Shown one piece after another: positions 61,156 to 64,000 of a stretch of DNA of 64,000 nucleotides. Position 1 is the first letter of the stretch; every line of letters starts with the position of its first letter. This DNA comes from Pythium myriotylum (lineage: Eukaryota; Oomycota; Peronosporomycetes; Pythiales; Pythiaceae): contig JALJCQ010000008.1 of the NCBI GenBank assembly GCA_023091665.1, forward strand, positions 124,001 to 188,000. Direction: 5' to 3'. Below the pieces are notes generated by a model. That model did not search any database. It worked only from the letters and a program-made list of their open reading frames with translations, and was not told the origin of the DNA. The position numbers were made by a program, and so were the translations under genes.

Positions 61156-62122
61156 AGAAGATCTTCGACGTGCGCTCGGTCTCTACGGGCGCGCTCTCTC
61201 TCAGGCTAGAGCTGCTGGGACCGTGCCGCAAGCTGGTCCTCGTACTGCCGGACGAGACCAGGGATCTCAAGCGCGAGCGTCGGCCCGTGCTCCCACGTAT
61301 CCTGATCATCAGGGAAGCCAAGCCAGTGGACGCGATAGAAGCGAGCCTTGGGGATCGCACTCTTCTTCTTCGTACCGCCACGACGCATACGCGCCGTGGC
61401 CTCAGGATCGGGGCGATCATCGTGGTCAACAATATGGTCGACCACCCACCGAAGATCACCGTTGGCATCAATCAGCGGCGGCGGGCCATCACGAACAAAG
61501 CGCGCAGTGGGGCCACCACGCGGCCCCGGAGTCGACGCATCCGCCTCACGATCGGTGGGACCAGCGCTATGCCGGTCTCGACTGGAACGAGCCACGTCGT
61601 CTCGATCCTCCCCGCGAGCAATCCCACGGGTATCAACAAGATCACCGCGCACAGAACTCGGACTTAGAGCGTCGAGTTGATCGTCTGCAGAACTTCCTCG
61701 TGCCAGATCTTCAGCAGAAGGCAGACGACGCGGTCGATCAGATCGCGACACTTGAGACGGAGCAAGAGTCGCACGGGATCCGGGTGCATCAGCTCGAGCA
61801 GGACGCTCGAGCTCAGCGTCAATCTCACGAAGCCTTCCGTGAGGAGTTCCGGGGGTGGCGTCGCGAATTTGATCCTGCTGAGCTGCGCGACCTTCTTCAC
61901 AAACAAGCCCGGCAGAACGCCGAGCTTCGTCAACGCCTTCAGCAACTAGAGGATCGGCTCGAACGCGCCGAGTCGCAAGCGGAGAAGCGGATGTCAACAG
62001 AGGCGCTGGGACAGCCCGACCCGAAGAGGCAGCGGAAGAACGCGTCGCCGGACGCGTCGACTGGTGACGGAGGCGACGGGAATCCTCGTCGTGGAGGTCG
62101 GCAGCGAGATCCGAAGAAGTGA
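61082..62122 (+). CDS. Antisense ORF B (coiled coil), copy in element D
   Basis: Same length and frame as 24041-25081, with His to Arg in DYRRHQNEED as a visible difference. Here the opposite-strand pol fragment is no longer part of a functional pol, yet this ORF remains fully open. Confidence 0.48.
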   Translation: MLARRPGPRATWMEWDADYRRRQNEEDLRRALGLYGRALSQARAAGTVPQAGPRTAGRDQGSQARASARAPTYPDHQGSQASGRDRSEPWGSHSSSSYRHDAYAPWPQDRGDHRGQQYGRPPTEDHRWHQSAAAGHHEQSAQWGHHAAPESTHPPHDRWDQRYAGLDWNEPRRLDPPREQSHGYQQDHRAQNSDLERRVDRLQNFLVPDLQQKADDAVDQIATLETEQESHGIRVHQLEQDARAQRQSHEAFREEFRGWRREFDPAELRDLLHKQARQNAELRQRLQQLEDRLERAESQAEKRMSTEALGQPDPKRQRKNASPDASTGDGGDGNPRRGGRQRDPKK

Positions 62123-62495
62123 GGTACGGCTTCAGGCGCCCAACGTAGAAGGTCGGGTGCAAGCGCAACTTCTTGGGAAGTTCTAGCGTGTAGGCGTCAC
62201 CGACAACGTTGGTAACTTTAAATGGACCGATATATCTTGGCAACAACTTGTTCGAACCCAAGTGACTGATGAGCCGCTCTGGTAAGTTCTGCGTCGAGAG
62301 CAGAACACGATCGCCCACATCGAACTTGGTTCGATTCGAGCGGCCGCTCGAATCAGCGTTTTCCTTCTGACGGTCGACTGCGTCCGCGACGGAGTCTCGC
62401 ACAAATCGCACAATGGCTTGTCGCTTTTCGACGAAGTCGTTGATCGACTTCTCTTCTCTCGGCAGTAGGGTCGAGAGCTCTGGCAATGCATCGAA
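61206..62495 (-). pseudogene. pol C-terminal remnant of element D
   Basis: Integrase C-terminal tail, linker and chromodomain as in element B (end at 61206). The frame is open into the unrelated junction segment and LTR, but no catalytic domain is present. Confidence 0.88.
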
Positions 62496-62687
62496 GGTGG
62501 TAGTGATTTGCCACCTATCCTGAGCGACTCCTTGAACAATATGTCGGTTGTGAGCGACAGGAGAAGCGGACTCAATTGAGCTCTGTAGGGTTACTATGTA
62601 GCGACGGGAGAAGCGCAAATAAGCAATTGCAAGCCAAGGTTGAGACCGGTCTGTGACTTCGTATTGAAGCTTAACGTATCTACGAAC
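62496..62687. other. 192-bp segment of unknown origin between two LTR elements
   Basis: Begins TGGTAGTGATTTGCCACC after the element D break and ends TACGAAC before the next LTR. No PBS-like TGGTAGCACTT adjoins the LTR at 62688. No match elsewhere in the window. Confidence 0.6.
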
Positions 62688-62999
62688 TGTAACGGGCGCA
62701 GATCCGTTACACAGCGTCGAGACCCCTGTCCCGACGCTCAGATTGGGCTCTTGACTTGACGGTAAATTGGACTCTGCGTTGAGAGGTCCAGACATCCCTG
62801 GACCTCATTAAACCTACTCTGGTGTCCCTAATAAAACCTATGTATGCGGTGTCGTCCTCTGATAGGATGAAATATCAGAGAATTTCCACCAATGGAAATG
62901 AAACAAGAACACACGCGTCTCTGACCAATCAGAGACACGGGAGGGACAACTCTCTCTTATAGAACCTACTCTCTTGTAATGGGCTGTGGGCCCATTACA
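62688..62999 (-). repeat. LTR of element E (or second LTR of element D)
   Basis: 312 bp, TGTAAC...CATTACA; about three differences from 59979-60290. A polypurine tract and element B-like 3' region follow at 63000, so it is the 3' LTR of element E. It could also act as the outer LTR of element D. Confidence 0.9.
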
Positions 63000-63272
63000 T
63001 CATCCCCCTCTTCAAGAACTGACCAACGGGAAGTCAACCCAAGGGACGAGGACACGGAGCGCGCACGAGCGGGCGCGCGCGCTTTCTTCAACGGGCGATC
63101 CCGGCGCACCCGGGATCAGGCAGTTAGGCGAGAGCGCCGGCGGAGGCCAGCGCAGTCTTCAATCTTCTTCGGACGGCACCAAGACACCCAGACGTCAAGG
63201 CGCGATGGCTCTACCGTCGCAACAACAAGCTGGCGCCCGCGGCAACGCGGACGCACCGACGACAACGACAAC

Positions 63273-64000
63273 TCAAGCAACGACAGTGGCGCCGAGCACA
63301 ACGACGCCCACGACGGCTGCGACAACGGAAGTCACGACGGCAGCAACGTCTCGATCCGACACGATGGTCTCCGGGAGGCCGTGGAGGTGGAAGACACTTT
63401 CGAGAAACACAGCGGCGGCCTCTTCTGCTGTGATCGTTTGCTTCACCGCCGCGAGATGAACCATCTTGGAGAGACGGTCCACAAAGACCATGATCCCATC
63501 ACGGTCTTGCGAGTCTTTGGGGAATCCGAAGACGAAGTCGAGGCTGACGGAGTCCCAGACATCACGTGGGACTGGGAGAGGCCGGAGCGGCGCCTGTTGA
63601 GCGGGTGACGGCTTCACGCGCTGGCAAACTTCGCACGTGCGGACCCATTTCCGCACCCACTTGTACTGATGAGGCCAGTAATAGTTCCTCGAAAGTGAGA
63701 GAAATGTCTTCTCTCGCCCTAAATGACCTCCGACGGGCGCATCATGATGCTCGTGGATGAGACGAAGTCGAATGTCGTCGTCATTGGGGACGACGACGCG
63801 AGGAGCGTCGGTCTTATCGACGCTATAGTAGGCTCGGCGAATGTCGTCGGTGAGCGACGACTGCACAGAGTGAATCAAAGCGTTGAGACCTTCCTCAACG
63901 CACCTTGGACATTCTTGGGGCGCCGACGACTCATCGATCGGCGCGCGCGGGTCGTAGTCCGGGCGACGTGAGAGCGCATCCGCAAGGATGTTGCTCTTTC
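63273..64000 (-). pseudogene. Integrase fragment of element E
   Basis: Keeps the HHCC region (HHDAPVGGH, CEVCQRVKPS; one Cys changed to Trp in RKWVRTC is outside the motif), SLDFVFGFP and VSDRD, then runs into antisense-derived sequence (VAAVVTSVVAAVV) at the deletion joint and stops at 63273. The catalytic Glu is lost. Confidence 0.88.

Larger units (their letters stand above)
59979..62495 (-). mobile_element. Element D: deletion derivative of element B keeping LTR and antisense ORFs
   Basis: LTR (59979-60290), antisense ORFs A and B, and the pol C-terminus are nearly identical to 22938-25455 of element B. At 62495 similarity stops; gag, protease, RT, RNase H and the integrase core are absent. 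Its LTR shares variants with the LTR at 62688 (GGACCTC, GAAATATC) that differ from element B. Confidence 0.9.
62688..64000 (-). mobile_element. Element E: internally deleted element B relative (runs off window)
   Basis: After the 3' LTR the 3' region matches element B to about 63345, then jumps to integrase (about 26190 of element B), removing antisense ORF B, the chromodomain and the integrase C-terminus. A second deletion of about 143 bp at 63831 (joined at an AGTAG microhomology) removes part of the segment before the integrase zinc finger. Confidence 0.9.

Noticed and set aside
1..64000. CRISPR arrays, rRNA and tRNA genes, RxLR or Crinkler effectors
   Set aside because: No spaced direct repeats, no rRNA-like blocks, no cloverleaf I could close, and no RxLR or LxLFLAK motif behind a signal peptide.

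Overview
The window reads as a repeat-rich, gene-poor stretch of an oomycete nuclear genome. Supporting this: spliceosomal GT-AG introns of about 60-90 bp that keep frame; three sites matching 12-13 of 16 positions of the oomycete initiator consensus (GCTCATTYYNCAWTTT) 36-110 nt upstream of start codons; a secreted protein that looks like an AA17-type lytic polysaccharide monooxygenase; and an M96-like coiled-coil protein family. I assign oomycete from these features, not from a database match, and cannot name the genus.

Layout. 1-5421: a decayed Ty3/Gypsy element (element A) on the minus strand, with its 5' LTR at the right. 6.5-9.8 kb: two probable host genes, an AA17-like secreted enzyme (+) and a Pro-rich secreted repeat protein (-). 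10438-11954: a complete mariner/IS630-like transposon with 39-bp TIRs and TA duplications. 11955-12514: one copy of a roughly 560-bp repeat (R1). 13229-22100: a second Ty3-like lineage (element C, + strand, 5-bp TSD) cut in mid-reverse-transcriptase by a piggyBac-like transposon (15767-19447, TTAA on both sides). 22938-30957: a young chromodomain Ty3 element (element B, minus strand, gag and pol open, LTRs identical by eye) inserted in another R1 copy. 31.5-38.7 kb: LINE remnants and an M96-like gene. 38773-41058: a three-exon gene of unknown function. 41274-42888: Helitron 3' half. 43-44.4 kb: GC-hairpin island. 44733-46501: a paralogue of the Pro-rich secreted gene whose signal peptide is split by a 5'-truncated LINE. 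47914-55190: second copy of the M96 segment, split by a near-full-length LINE (48284-54017). 55.4-55.9 kb: LINE fragment with 5' inversion. 56490-59978: decayed MULE transposase with introns. 59979-64000: two internally deleted relatives of element B.

Most of the DNA is transposons inside transposons or inside gene families, and several insertions can be dated relative to each other because the empty site survives elsewhere in the window. The most unusual observations are (1) a long coding stretch on the opposite strand of element B, beginning just inside the 3' LTR and overprinting the pol linker and chromodomain, retained in a deletion derivative that has lost gag, RT and most of integrase; (2) canonical -1 slippery heptamers at the gag/pol overlap of both element A and element B; (3) two introns in the piggyBac transposase that resemble each other and carry the same ATCCCGAA/TTCGGGAT palindrome found at the transposon ends.
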